Source: Paenisporosarcina antarctica (GTDB lineage Bacteria > Bacillota > Bacilli > Bacillales_A > Planococcaceae). Taken from it: DNA of 64,000 nt. Position 1 is the stretch's first letter; each line of letters opens with the position of its first letter. Made by a program: the position numbers and the translations under genes. The stretch covers positions 1,618,001 through 1,682,000 of the forward strand of contig NZ_CP038015.1 of NCBI RefSeq assembly GCF_004367585.1, given 5' to 3'. Below are positions 7,986 to 17,009 of the stretch, in pieces. The notes beneath the pieces were generated by a model. That model was given only the letters and a program-made list of their open reading frames with translations, was not told the origin of the DNA and ran no database searches.

Positions 7986-8966
7986 TTATTCACTGAATTC
8001 TGCTTTCCACTCGTCTTTAACTTTTAGCTCAATTGCCTCTACTGTCTCTTTGTTCATAACAAATCTTAATTCTTTAGGAACTTGAACTGGTAATTCGGAC
8101 GGTTTACTACCTTCTTTTAAAATCTTAACAGCCATTAAGCCCGCTTCATATCCAAGATCAAAGTATTCAAAGCCAAATGCAGCTAAACCGCCTCGTTTTA
8201 CTGAATCTAACTCACCAACCATCATTGGTATTTTATTATTTTTAGCTACTAAAACTACAGATTCAAGCGCTGAAACTACTGTGTTGTCTTTAATAATATA
8301 TATTGAGTCAACTTTACCTATTAATGAATCTGCCGCTTGTTTCACTTCTGCCGATGTTGCTACAGAAGCTTCTATAATATTTAGACCCAGTTCATTTTTC
8401 AATTCATTTACTCTATCCACCTGTACACGGGAGTTTTGTTCTCCTGAGTTAAATATAATTCCCACATTTTCTGCACTCAATTCTTCTTTTAGGAACGTCA
8501 AAGTATTCAAAATTACATCGGGATGCAAATCTATTGTACCTGTCACATTCCCTCCTGGACTTTCCATTGAATCAACCAACTCAGCACTTACAGCATCTGT
8601 AACGGAAGTGAAAACGATTGGAATTTCTTGAGTAGCACTAGCTACAGCTTGTGCACTTGGTGTTGAATTTGCAAAAATCAAATCTACTCCAGAATTAACG
8701 AGGTTACTAGCAATTGTAGTGTTCGCACTATTATCATTTTGTGCGTTTTCCACTGTATATTCTACCTCAAGTCCTTCATCTTCGATAGCCTTTTTAAAGC
8801 CATCATACGCGGCATTTAATGATGGGTGTTCTACTATTTGAGTTACACCAATCTTATATTTCTTTGTTTCCCCCGTAGCTTTGTTTTCTCCTCCTTCACC
8901 ACACCCTGCCAGGATTAGCGCAGTACTGAAAAAAACAATCCCAAATTTACCCCAAATATTCTTCAT
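7986..8966 (-). CDS. ABC transporter substrate-binding lipoprotein (copy 2)
   Basis: This 326-residue lipoprotein (lipobox LAGC at about residue 22) is a paralogue of the protein at 6692-7684, in the same pfam04392 family and with the same domain plan. It has its own GGGGG ribosome binding site and is separated from copy 1 by 301 bases, so it is likely a separate transcript or an upstream member sharing the one permease and ATPase. The two copies may have different ligands or expression. It lies between the importer and the phenylalanine dehydrogenase operon on the same strand, which suggests that an aromatic amino acid is the ligand. Confidence 0.87.
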   Translation of the reverse strand: MKNIWGKFGIVFFSTALILAGCGEGGENKATGETKKYKIGVTQIVEHPSLNAAYDGFKKAIEDEGLEVEYTVENAQNDNSANTTIASNLVNSGVDLIFANSTPSAQAVASATQEIPIVFTSVTDAVSAELVDSMESPGGNVTGTIDLHPDVILNTLTFLKEELSAENVGIIFNSGEQNSRVQVDRVNELKNELGLNIIEASVATSAEVKQAADSLIGKVDSIYIIKDNTVVSALESVVLVAKNNKIPMMVGELDSVKRGGLAAFGFEYFDLGYEAGLMAVKILKEGSKPSELPVQVPKELRFVMNKETVEAIELKVKDEWKAEFSE

Positions 8967-9182
8967 TAATTTTCCCCCTGCTAGTTTATAATTCTATGTT
9001 GAAAAAACTTGTTCCCATATTATAATTTATCGTAATATTACACGCGCTTAAATAGTTAGTCAAATAGAGTATGAAAATTTTGTATATTTAGTTTATAAAA
9101 AAGGGGATTTCAGGTATTAGATTAATTGACAATACACGCTAGTAAATAATCCTATTCTTAATTACGTTTCAGCGGAAACTAC

Positions 9183-10628
9183 TTAAATCGATAACAAATC
9201 TATCTTTCTAATTTTGATAGGTCCAGCATGAATTGCTTGTCCAATAAGACCTTCTACAGCTTCAAGTAGTCCTTCATTTAATCCTGGATGCGCGTAAGCA
9301 GGAAATTTTATATCTTCTTCTTTTGCTGCCATTTCTAACAGCTGGACAAAGGAACCCGACATGTCAATTGCACCCTCCCCAATCATGTGAATACCTGCAA
9401 TTATATCGGTAGTTGAATCGGAAACAACTTTAATAAAGCCATCCTTTTTACTTGTAATTGTCGCATAACCGTTGCCTCCAAGAGGGAATTGGCTGACACG
9501 TACTTCCATGCCAGAGTCACGTGCTTTTTGTTCAGTAAGACCAACACAAACAATGGGAGGAATTGTGTGGGCAACAATTGGTAAAAAGGTGAGATCAACT
9601 TCCGGTTTTCCACCTGCAATATATTCTACAGCCGCTTTTCCTTGCTTAATTGCCTTAACCGCTAGGAGAGGACCTTCCGTTACATCACCAATTGCATATA
9701 TGGAAAGAATCGATGATTGCATATTTTTGTCAACCTTAATGAATCCTGCATCCGTTTGTTCTATTTTGAAGCGACTGATTCCTAGTGGTTCTATATTCGC
9801 TTTCCTATTCCCAGAAAAAAGGAGATATGATCCAATTATTTTCTCTTCAGAATTTTTATCGTTTATACAAGTTACAGAAATTGCGTCCTCAGTTTCATTC
9901 GTAGAAATCAATTCAACTACTTTAATCACGTTAATTTTTCGTTTCTTGAATAATCGATTCAATTCCTTATTGATTGATTCATCAAATGGATAGCCTTCTT
10001 TATTATCGAGAAGAATCGTGACTTTTGCACCGAGTGCTGCAAAACTGGAGGCTATTTCAAGAGAGATATAATCATGTCCTTTTACGATAAGATGTTCTGG
10101 CACTTCTTCTAGTTCAAATATTTCATGGGACAATAAGGTCCGTTTTCCATTTACTAATAATTCTGAAGGCGTTTCCTGTGAACTCCCCGTAGCGATGATT
10201 ACCTGTTTAAATACGTAAATGTCAAACTGATGTCCATTTTCCACACCAATTCTGTCTATACCGAGAAATGTAGCTTTTCCTAGGATTACTTCAATTTTGT
10301 TCTCTTTACAAAGACTTTCTACACCAGATCTAAGCCTATCGATCACTGTCGTTTTATAAGAAAGGAGTTTCTTTAAATTGAAGACTTCATCTCCACTACC
10401 AATCCCTATATCACGTAAATGAGCTGTATCTGATAGCTTGGATGCAGCGTGAGTAAAAACTTTTGAAGGAATACAACCTTTGTTTAAACAAACACCACCC
10501 ATATCTGCTTGTTCAATTAATGTGACTGAAAGCCCGAGCTGGGCACCACGTATGGCGGCAGAGTAACCACCGGGTCCACCCCCGATGATAATGAGATCTC
10601 TTTCCTGAATGATTTCCCCAACAACCAT
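9183..10628 (-). CDS. lpdA: Dihydrolipoyl dehydrogenase (E3) of the 2-oxo acid dehydrogenase complex
   Basis: This flavoprotein reoxidises the dihydrolipoyl arm of the E2 subunit using NAD. It shows the FAD motif GGGPGG at residues 16-21, the redox disulfide CLNKGC with cysteines 47 and 52, a GDV FAD segment (AIGDVTEGPLLA) and a C-terminal catalytic His region AHPGLNE, where most relatives have HPTLSE. The NAD domain glycine motif near residue 180 is unusual (HLIVKGHDYISLEIAS instead of GGGYIGLE), so cofactor binding may be altered. It is the last gene of the operon, one base after E2, which marks it as dedicated to this complex. Confidence 0.9.
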   Translation of the reverse strand: MVVGEIIQERDLIIIGGGPGGYSAAIRGAQLGLSVTLIEQADMGGVCLNKGCIPSKVFTHAASKLSDTAHLRDIGIGSGDEVFNLKKLLSYKTTVIDRLRSGVESLCKENKIEVILGKATFLGIDRIGVENGHQFDIYVFKQVIIATGSSQETPSELLVNGKRTLLSHEIFELEEVPEHLIVKGHDYISLEIASSFAALGAKVTILLDNKEGYPFDESINKELNRLFKKRKINVIKVVELISTNETEDAISVTCINDKNSEEKIIGSYLLFSGNRKANIEPLGISRFKIEQTDAGFIKVDKNMQSSILSIYAIGDVTEGPLLAVKAIKQGKAAVEYIAGGKPEVDLTFLPIVAHTIPPIVCVGLTEQKARDSGMEVRVSQFPLGGNGYATITSKKDGFIKVVSDSTTDIIAGIHMIGEGAIDMSGSFVQLLEMAAKEEDIKFPAYAHPGLNEGLLEAVEGLIGQAIHAGPIKIRKIDLLSI

Positions 10629-10629
10629 A

Positions 10630-11850
10630 TTAAATCATCTCCATCATCAGTTTGTGTGGGTGTTCAATCAGACTGGCAAAACGGTTTGTAAATGCAACAG
10701 CTGTAGCTCCGTCTGCAACTCTGTGGTCAAATGCCATGGAAAGTGTCATGATATGACCGATAACGATTTCATCTTGGTCATTGACAATCGGTTGTTTTTT
10801 TGTCTTATGAAAAGCAATTATAGCTGTTTCTGGATAGTTGATAATTGGTGTCGCACCGGTACTGCCTAGTGGACCAACATTGCTCATAGTAAATGTACTA
10901 TGTTGCATTTCGAAAGGCTTCAATTTCCCAGCTTTCGCTTTCTTTGTCAACCATTTGACTTGTTCATTAATTTCTCTGATTGATTTCTTGTCCGAATCAT
11001 GGATAACCGGGACAAGTAGGCCATTGTCAGTATTAGTTGCTAAACCAATATGATAATTCTTTTTAAGTAAGATGAGGTCATTTTCTTCATCAAGTTCAGC
11101 ATTGAAAATCGGGAAATCTTTTAATGAAATAACAAGTGCTTTTATGAGAAATGCAGAAACACTTATTGATTCACCTGACGCTTTTAATTGTTCACGTATT
11201 TTAAATAGATTCGACATATTTACTTCATCAAAATGCGTAACATGTGGAATGGTAAATAGTGATTTGGTCATTTTTTGAGCAATTTTCTTACGAATGCCTC
11301 TGAAAGGAATTTCATCAGGAGTTTCTTTCTTGATTGTTATTTGCTGCACTTCCGCAATTGGTTCATTCTCCACTTGCTCCGATTTTAGGAAACGATATAC
11401 ATCTTCTTCAGATACTCTACCTGACAAATCTGAAGCACGAACATCATCAATACTAATATTGTTGTCACGTGCAATTTTACGTGTGTAGGGTGTAGCGAGT
11501 ACCCGGTGAAAAGTATTTAAGGAAGATTTCCCACTTTTTTCACTTGGTAAGATAGCTTTAATGTAAGGATTATGATTCTCTTCAGTTTGAGTTGGTTGTT
11601 TTGCTTCAGAGTTGTTATCTGCCTTGATGTAAATAAGGCTTGTTCCAACTTGGACAGTTTCGCCAGGATTAATAACAATTTTTGTCACTACACCCGAACA
11701 AGGCGAAGAAAGTTCTGCAATCATTTTGTCTGTTTGCACCTCCACAAGTGGTTGATCCGTTTTTATTCGATCACCAACCTTTACCAGGTATTGAACAATT
11801 TCTCCTTCGGTCATTCCTTCACCGATATCATGCAATTTTACTTCAAGCAT
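10630..11850 (-). CDS. 2-oxo acid dehydrogenase E2, dihydrolipoamide acyltransferase
   Basis: The core subunit carries one N-terminal lipoyl domain (lipoyl lysine 42 in TDKMIAELSS), a peripheral-subunit-binding domain at about residues 120-155 (ATPYTRKIARDNNISIDDV) and a catalytic acyltransferase domain ending in DHRVADGA with the active-site histidine. It transfers the acyl group from E1 to CoA. A single lipoyl domain is common in branched-chain and acetoin E2 and unlike the multi-lipoyl PDH of some bacteria. The context next to phenylalanine dehydrogenase suggests phenylpyruvate, giving phenylacetyl-CoA, as substrate; sequence alone does not prove this. Confidence 0.9.
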   Translation of the reverse strand: MLEVKLHDIGEGMTEGEIVQYLVKVGDRIKTDQPLVEVQTDKMIAELSSPCSGVVTKIVINPGETVQVGTSLIYIKADNNSEAKQPTQTEENHNPYIKAILPSEKSGKSSLNTFHRVLATPYTRKIARDNNISIDDVRASDLSGRVSEEDVYRFLKSEQVENEPIAEVQQITIKKETPDEIPFRGIRKKIAQKMTKSLFTIPHVTHFDEVNMSNLFKIREQLKASGESISVSAFLIKALVISLKDFPIFNAELDEENDLILLKKNYHIGLATNTDNGLLVPVIHDSDKKSIREINEQVKWLTKKAKAGKLKPFEMQHSTFTMSNVGPLGSTGATPIINYPETAIIAFHKTKKQPIVNDQDEIVIGHIMTLSMAFDHRVADGATAVAFTNRFASLIEHPHKLMMEMI

Positions 11851-11862
11851 TGCATTTCCTCC

Positions 11863-12882
11863 TTAAAAATGAACAACTTTTTCAATTCCTTTTAGTACAC
11901 GGGCGGGTGTAGGAAGATAATGTTCTTCTAATGAAAAGAATGGTACCGGTACATCAAACCCTGTCACTCGTTCAATCGGAGCACGTAAATATAGGAAAGA
12001 TGTATCGTTTATGATAGAAATGATGTCATTGCCAAGTCCACCAGTATTATGTGCCTCGTGAACGATGACCGCTCTTGTGGTCTTTTGCACAGACTGAGAG
12101 AGTATATCTCGATCAATTGGATAAAGTGTACGAAGATCTATAATTTCACAACTAATTCCTTGTTGTACTGCCTGTTCGGCTGCTTTCTCCGCAATTGTAA
12201 CCATAGCCCCCCATGCAATAAGTGTTACATCCGTACCTTCACGTACAATTTTCCCTTTACCAATTTCTACGGTGTATTTTCCGACCGGTACTTCTTCTCT
12301 CTTTGAACGGTAATTTCTCATCGTTTCTAAGACAAGTACCGGATCGGGATCTTCCATTGCTGCAATTAATAATCCTTTCGCATCATAGGGACTAGAAGGA
12401 CAGACTACTTTGATGCCAGGCATGTGTGTGAATAATATTTCCGTACTATCCGAATGGATTTCAGGAGCGCGAATTCCAGCTCCATATGGTGCACGAATGA
12501 CCATCGGTACGGTGAAATGAGACATCGATCGTGTCCGAATTCGTGAAACATGTGTCATAATTTGTTCGTATGCAGGATAAATAAAACCTAAAAACTGTAT
12601 TTCTACAACCGGTCTGAATCCGTTTACGGCTAATCCAATCGATGTACCAATAATGCCCGCTTCAGAAAGAGGTGTATCGACTACACGATCATTACCAAAC
12701 TTTTCCTGAAGTCCTTCTGTCGCACGGAATACTCCACCGTTTTTACCAATGTCTTCTCCAAGTATGATGGTTCGATTATCCTCTTCAAGCATAATTCTCA
12801 TTCCATCATTAATTGCTTGAATCATCGTCATCTGTTTAGTCGTTTCGTTTTTTTCATTCGACTCTATCAAGTGGGTCGTCAT
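11863..12882 (-). CDS. 2-oxo acid dehydrogenase E1 component, beta subunit
   Basis: This 339-residue protein pairs with the alpha subunit to form the thiamine diphosphate-dependent decarboxylase. Recognisable segments are ILGEDIGKNGGVFRATEGL (about residue 40), DTPLSEAGIIGTSIG (about 72) and the C-terminal transketolase domain with VHEAHNTGGLG. Its ATG overlaps the alpha-subunit stop codon in an ATGA arrangement, so the two are translationally coupled and made in equal amounts. The sequence is of the general PDH/BCKDH/acetoin type and does not fix the substrate. Confidence 0.9.
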   Translation of the reverse strand: MTTHLIESNEKNETTKQMTMIQAINDGMRIMLEEDNRTIILGEDIGKNGGVFRATEGLQEKFGNDRVVDTPLSEAGIIGTSIGLAVNGFRPVVEIQFLGFIYPAYEQIMTHVSRIRTRSMSHFTVPMVIRAPYGAGIRAPEIHSDSTEILFTHMPGIKVVCPSSPYDAKGLLIAAMEDPDPVLVLETMRNYRSKREEVPVGKYTVEIGKGKIVREGTDVTLIAWGAMVTIAEKAAEQAVQQGISCEIIDLRTLYPIDRDILSQSVQKTTRAVIVHEAHNTGGLGNDIISIINDTSFLYLRAPIERVTGFDVPVPFFSLEEHYLPTPARVLKGIEKVVHF

Positions 12883-13940
12883 TTAGCTTTCCCCCTTAAA
12901 TGTGTAAGATAGGATTCTTTTTGTTCAGCAAGGTGAGCCGGCATCACTGCATATACATGATCGAAAATATCGTCCACGACGGGAGGGGGAAACTGTTCCA
13001 TTCCTTCTACAGCTGCTTCGATTTCATTATTTATTTTTTTCTTCACTTCTTTTATCCATTTTTCATCCCAGTAGCCATAATTTTTCATAAACATTTCTAA
13101 CCGTGAAAGCGGGTCGACAATATTCATTCCTTGTTCGTTTGGACGATACTTAGATGGATCATCTGCTGTAGTGTGTGCACCCGTCCTCCAGGTGACCGCT
13201 TCTATTAGAGTTGGTCCATTCCCACTTCTAGCGTAATCAAATGCTTTTTTCGTTTCAAAATACACGATAAAACAATCGTTACCGTCAATTCGAATTCCTG
13301 GCATGTCATAGGCAACTGATTTTTGTGCAATGGTTGCTGAATTCATCTGTTTTTCAATGGGAAGCGAAATGGCATAACCATTGTTCTGGTTAAAAAACAC
13401 GACAGGTACTTTGAACACACTCGCAAAATTCAAGCCTTCGTGAAAGTCACCTTCTGATGTTGCGCCGTCCCCAAAGTATGCAATGGTTGCATTTTTTGTT
13501 CCTTTTCTCTTTTCAGCCCATGCGGCACCAGTAGCATGAGGTAGTTGAGTAGCTATAGGCACCGCGGGTGGGAATATATTTTTGCCTTCGGGTGGGACAC
13601 AACCTTCTACACGTCCATTCCAGTACAAAAGCGCCCTTACCATATCGGCTCCGTACGTCAACGTTGCTCCGTGATCACGGTATGTTGGGAAAATCCAGTC
13701 ATTCGGTCCAAGAGCAAGCGCACTGCCAACTTGTGAAGCTTCCTGTCCCTCAAAAGGAGCATAAGTTCCGAGACGACCTTGTCTTTGCAAATTAATTGCT
13801 TTTCTGTCAAATGTACGAATTCGCATCATATTGAAATAAAATTCTTTAACCAATTTCTCATCAATTTGTTTTTCATAGGTTGAATCAATTATGAATCCTT
13901 TATCATCTATAATTTTTTTAATCGGATAGTCAAGTTCCAT
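12879..13940 (-). CDS. 2-oxo acid dehydrogenase E1 component, alpha subunit
   Basis: The alpha subunit binds thiamine diphosphate through the motif GDGATSEGDFHEGLNFAS (about residues 165-185) closing in NQNN. Other hallmarks are TYAPFEGQEASQVGSA and the phosphorylation-loop-like TWRTGAHTTADDPSKYR. It decarboxylates the 2-oxo acid and passes the acyl unit to the lipoyl arm. The ATG at 13940 is eight bases from AGGAGG, better than the GTG two codons earlier. It directly follows phenylalanine dehydrogenase by 21 bases, so the product of that enzyme, phenylpyruvate, is the likely substrate. Confidence 0.9.
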   Translation of the reverse strand: MELDYPIKKIIDDKGFIIDSTYEKQIDEKLVKEFYFNMMRIRTFDRKAINLQRQGRLGTYAPFEGQEASQVGSALALGPNDWIFPTYRDHGATLTYGADMVRALLYWNGRVEGCVPPEGKNIFPPAVPIATQLPHATGAAWAEKRKGTKNATIAYFGDGATSEGDFHEGLNFASVFKVPVVFFNQNNGYAISLPIEKQMNSATIAQKSVAYDMPGIRIDGNDCFIVYFETKKAFDYARSGNGPTLIEAVTWRTGAHTTADDPSKYRPNEQGMNIVDPLSRLEMFMKNYGYWDEKWIKEVKKKINNEIEAAVEGMEQFPPPVVDDIFDHVYAVMPAHLAEQKESYLTHLRGKAK

Positions 13941-13961
13941 ATTCACTGCCTCCTATCATGA

Positions 13962-15104
13962 TTAATTGCGAAATGACCATTTAGGTTTCACTGACGCTGT
14001 GTAGAAACCATTCCGTTTCCCTCTGACCTCTATTTTCTTCTCACACATTTTATTTGCTGATTCCATTGTCGACAATCCACTAATTTCAGCTTGTTTGAAT
14101 ACTTCCAATATGGCATCATAAATATGTTTTGTTTTAGCAAGAACACGTTCATGATTAGTGCCGTACAATTCATCGGCCACCTGGATAAGCCCTCCGGAAT
14201 TAACAATATAATCTGGTGCGTAAAGTATGCCTTTTTCTTGAAGCATTTTCCCATGGCTTTCATGTAGTAACTGATTGTTAGCAGAACCTGCAATTGCTTT
14301 TACTTGAAATTGAGCAATTGTATTATCATTTATGATTCCACCAAAGGCACAAGGTACGAACATATCCGCTTGTTGTGAATAAATATCTTCTTTTGCAACT
14401 ATTTTTACTGTTCCTAAAGTTTTTGTTGCTATTTCTTCAATCGCCTTAAGACTCTCTTCATTAATATCAGATACGATTAGGTGAGCACCTTCTTCAAGCA
14501 AGCTACTTGCAATTTTAAATCCAACCTTACCAAGACCTTGTACAGCGTATACAAGTCCACCCAAATCATCTTTTCCATAAAGTACTTGATTGGTTGCTTT
14601 TATTCCGTATAAAACACCAGCAGCTGTTGGTATTGATGAATCCCCGCCTCCTCCATATGCTTCCGGTAAACCGTTCACAAAGTTTGTCTCTTTCATGGCA
14701 TGGATAAAATCATCCATATTCGTTCCCATATCAGTTCCGGTAAAAAATCTGCCTCCTAATGAATTTACAAATTGACCGAATGCACGGAATAATTCAGGTG
14801 TTTTGTCTGTTGTGGGATCCCCAATAATAACTGCTTTTCCTCCACCAAAATCAACATCAGCAGCAGCACACTTATAAGTCATTCCCTTTGATAGTCGTAA
14901 AACATCTTCCAATGCTTCATCAACACTAGTGTATGGTTGCATACGACATCCTCCCAGTGCTGGTCCAAGAGTCGTATTATGAATGGCTATAATTGCACGC
15001 AAACCTGTTGAAGGATCATTACAAAAAACTACTTGCTCATGTTCACTCATTTTGTCGAAAAGTTCAAAATCTCTTGTGATTGACAATTTTTCTGTTATTT
15101 TCAT
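13962..15104 (-). CDS. pdh: Phenylalanine dehydrogenase
   Basis: This NAD-dependent enzyme reversibly deaminates L-phenylalanine to phenylpyruvate and ammonia. It has the Glu/Leu/Phe/Val dehydrogenase fold: catalytic lysine in [18 protein letters not shown] (about residues 77-95), the [11 protein letters not shown] loop and the NAD motif GLGKVG near 200. It is assigned to phenylalanine rather than leucine dehydrogenase because the C-terminal pocket reads [13 protein letters not shown] and the N-terminus [12 protein letters not shown], as I recall from the Sporosarcina and Lysinibacillus enzymes, where leucine dehydrogenases have INVADE; length (380) also fits. It is the second gene of the operon. 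A leucine or broader substrate range cannot be ruled out. Confidence 0.85.
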   Translation of the reverse strand: MKITEKLSITRDFELFDKMSEHEQVVFCNDPSTGLRAIIAIHNTTLGPALGGCRMQPYTSVDEALEDVLRLSKGMTYKCAAADVDFGGGKAVIIGDPTTDKTPELFRAFGQFVNSLGGRFFTGTDMGTNMDDFIHAMKETNFVNGLPEAYGGGGDSSIPTAAGVLYGIKATNQVLYGKDDLGGLVYAVQGLGKVGFKIASSLLEEGAHLIVSDINEESLKAIEEIATKTLGTVKIVAKEDIYSQQADMFVPCAFGGIINDNTIAQFQVKAIAGSANNQLLHESHGKMLQEKGILYAPDYIVNSGGLIQVADELYGTNHERVLAKTKHIYDAILEVFKQAEISGLSTMESANKMCEKKIEVRGKRNGFYTASVKPKWSFRN

Positions 15105-15128
15105 TTAAAATGCCCCCCTGAATGTAGC

Positions 15129-15539
15129 TTATTTATTTTTTATTAAGAAAGTAGCTTGTTTCAATTTCTCCGTAATCTTTTCTTTAGGTAATATTACTTG
15201 CTTCACTTCACCTTTTCCGATTACTCCTAACTGATTTTCCGCCAGTATTTTTGTCAAGACGATATTGTCACGAAGTTCAACTAAAGTTGCTGTTAATGTA
15301 ACGGTGGAACCAAGTGGAGATGCAGCTACATGTTTAAGTTGTACTGAGGCACCCATACCTTCTTCATGACTCTCCAAAAATGGTAGAATAATTTTACGAG
15401 AAACCCACTCCATGTGATACGTCATCGCTACGGTTGAATAGACAGGATGGACAACTTTTCCTTCAAACGCAGCATACATATCCTCTGTCACAATGATTTC
15501 GATTGATTCTTTTCTACCTACTTCCATTCCCGGTTTCAT
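15129..15539 (-). CDS. FlK-type hotdog thioesterase family protein
   Basis: This 136-residue protein resembles the fluoroacetyl-CoA thioesterase-like family: VVHPVYSTVAMTYHMEWVSRKI followed by a catalytic Glu/His-type region (HEEGMGASVQLKHVAASPLG) and a GKGEVKQVI strand. It is the first gene of the operon, with GAGGTG five bases before its ATG, and is followed by phenylalanine dehydrogenase 24 bases on. It may rescue CoA trapped as dead-end aromatic or ring-opened thioesters, as proposed for PaaI. The substrate is not shown by the sequence. Confidence 0.75.
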   Translation of the reverse strand: MKPGMEVGRKESIEIIVTEDMYAAFEGKVVHPVYSTVAMTYHMEWVSRKIILPFLESHEEGMGASVQLKHVAASPLGSTVTLTATLVELRDNIVLTKILAENQLGVIGKGEVKQVILPKEKITEKLKQATFLIKNK

Positions 15540-15768
15540 CGTTTCACCTCAATTTAATATGTAGATGCTTCATCGTATACTTTTAACCTAAATATATTTT
15601 AAAAAGACCTCATCTATGCCAATAGCAATCCTTTTAACATCAATACAAATAAAATCGAAAAATTATTTGAGAAAGGGAAAAAGATTATTTTTCTTTCTAT
15701 TGATGACCTTTTTAAAATTCTAGCTTTAAAGTCCCTTGCACTTCTATTTCATTGCGTCACACACTTAA

Positions 15769-15782
15769 TGAAAGCGCTTCCA
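15769..15782. promoter_or_regulatory. Candidate cre site (CcpA binding)
   Basis: TGAAAGCGCTTCCA matches the CcpA consensus TGWNANCGNTNWCA at 13 of 14 positions (the exception is the W near the 3' end). It lies about 230 bases upstream of the phenylalanine dehydrogenase operon and would fit carbon catabolite repression of amino acid degradation. No promoter was located with confidence. Confidence 0.5.
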
Positions 15783-15896
15783 TTTAATATATGATATTCC
15801 CTTTTCGCATAACACTATTCAAACGTAATATTAACAAACCGTAATATCATAGTCAACAAAATATTCAGAAGAATCTTTATTTGATCAAATATAAGA

Positions 15897-15956
15897 AAAT
15901 AATAAAGGGTCCTCCCTTAGTTCACCGAACCTAGGTAAGACCCTTCTTTATTATTT
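15897..15956 (-). terminator. Terminator of the nitronate monooxygenase-like gene
   Basis: A/T-flanked arms (AATAATAAAGGGTC at 15899-15911 and GACCCTTCTTTATTATT near 15939-15955) flank a partly paired loop. It begins at the stop codon of the gene at 15951 and ends transcription before the phenylalanine operon. Confidence 0.65.
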
Positions 15957-16925
15957 AACAGCTTTTTTAATAAGAGTATCTAATTCATTTCCTGCTTGGT
16001 TAATTTGTTTATTTGCTTCGTCCATCATGCTATCAAGTAACTCTTTTACACTGGGAATATGATGAATCAACCCTGCTATTTGACCACTATTAATAAACCC
16101 ATTATCCATATCGCCTTCGATTGCACCCTTGATGTGTTGTTTTTCAGATGTCATTTCACCAAACTGCTCTAGTGTTATTCCTGACTTTTCTAATTCAATA
16201 AGTTTTTTTGAATAAGTTGTCTTTAAAAGCCTTCTCAGTCTTCCAACGGTTCGCCCTACAATTATTGTTTCTGTATCACTAGCATCCACCAGATTTTGCT
16301 TGTAAACATCGTGAAATGGCGCTTCCTTCGTTGCAATTAAACGAGTGCCTATTTGCACACCGCTTGCTCCGAGCATAAGAGCAGCTGCGAGTCCTTTGCC
16401 GTCACCAATTCCGCCTGCTGCAACTACCGGTATTTTAACGCTATTTACTATTTGTGGAACTAGCGTAAATGTCGTAAGTTCAAGGCTAGAGTTGATGCCA
16501 GCTGCTTCAAAACCTTCGGCAACGAGAATATCCGCCCCCGCCTCTTGCGCTTTTAGTGCATGTTTGACTGAAGCAACGAGTGCAATGACGGTGATACCAT
16601 GTTCATGTAGTTTTGCAATATAAGGCACTGGATTCCCTGCTGAAAGGGAAATAATTGGAACGTTATGTTTGATAACCAGATTAATCAGCTCGTTAGTATA
16701 GGAAGAAACACTAATTGCTATATTAACCGCAAAATTCTTATTCGTTTGTTTTTTTGTTTCAAGAATAATATTTTCCACTTCAATTGGAGTCATCGTTCCA
16801 CATCCAATTGTTCCGAGCCCTCCAGCCTCTGATACAGCAATAGTCAACTGGGCATTACTAATGTTTCCCATACCACCTTGAATAATTGGATAGTTAATTC
16901 CGAGCATTTCACAAACGTATTTCAT
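15951..16925 (-). CDS. Nitronate monooxygenase-like FMN enzyme (NPD family)
   Basis: The TIM-barrel fold of the 2-nitropropane dioxygenase/FabK family is indicated by the N-terminal YPIIQGGMGNISNAQL, the phosphate-binding loops IPVVAAGGIGDGKGLAAALMLGASGVQIGTR and the AGGLGTIGCG segment. Members oxidise alkyl nitronates or act as FMN-dependent enoyl reductases or related oxidoreductases; sequence cannot choose. It has GAGGTGG before its ATG and lies 410 bases from the phenylalanine operon and divergent from the PaaY-like gene. It may belong to the aromatic island only by position. Confidence 0.8.
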   Translation of the reverse strand: MKYVCEMLGINYPIIQGGMGNISNAQLTIAVSEAGGLGTIGCGTMTPIEVENIILETKKQTNKNFAVNIAISVSSYTNELINLVIKHNVPIISLSAGNPVPYIAKLHEHGITVIALVASVKHALKAQEAGADILVAEGFEAAGINSSLELTTFTLVPQIVNSVKIPVVAAGGIGDGKGLAAALMLGASGVQIGTRLIATKEAPFHDVYKQNLVDASDTETIIVGRTVGRLRRLLKTTYSKKLIELEKSGITLEQFGEMTSEKQHIKGAIEGDMDNGFINSGQIAGLIHHIPSVKELLDSMMDEANKQINQAGNELDTLIKKAVK

Positions 16926-17009
16926 CTATTATCCACCTCTACTTAAATATGTTATAGTAAATGCAGTAATAAAACAATTGCAATAATTTAAAAAATGGAG
17001 GTAAAATTT

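Noticed and set aside
12049-12306. Frames opposite to the dehydrogenase complex genes
   Set aside because: Shadows of the coding strand, with no translation signals.
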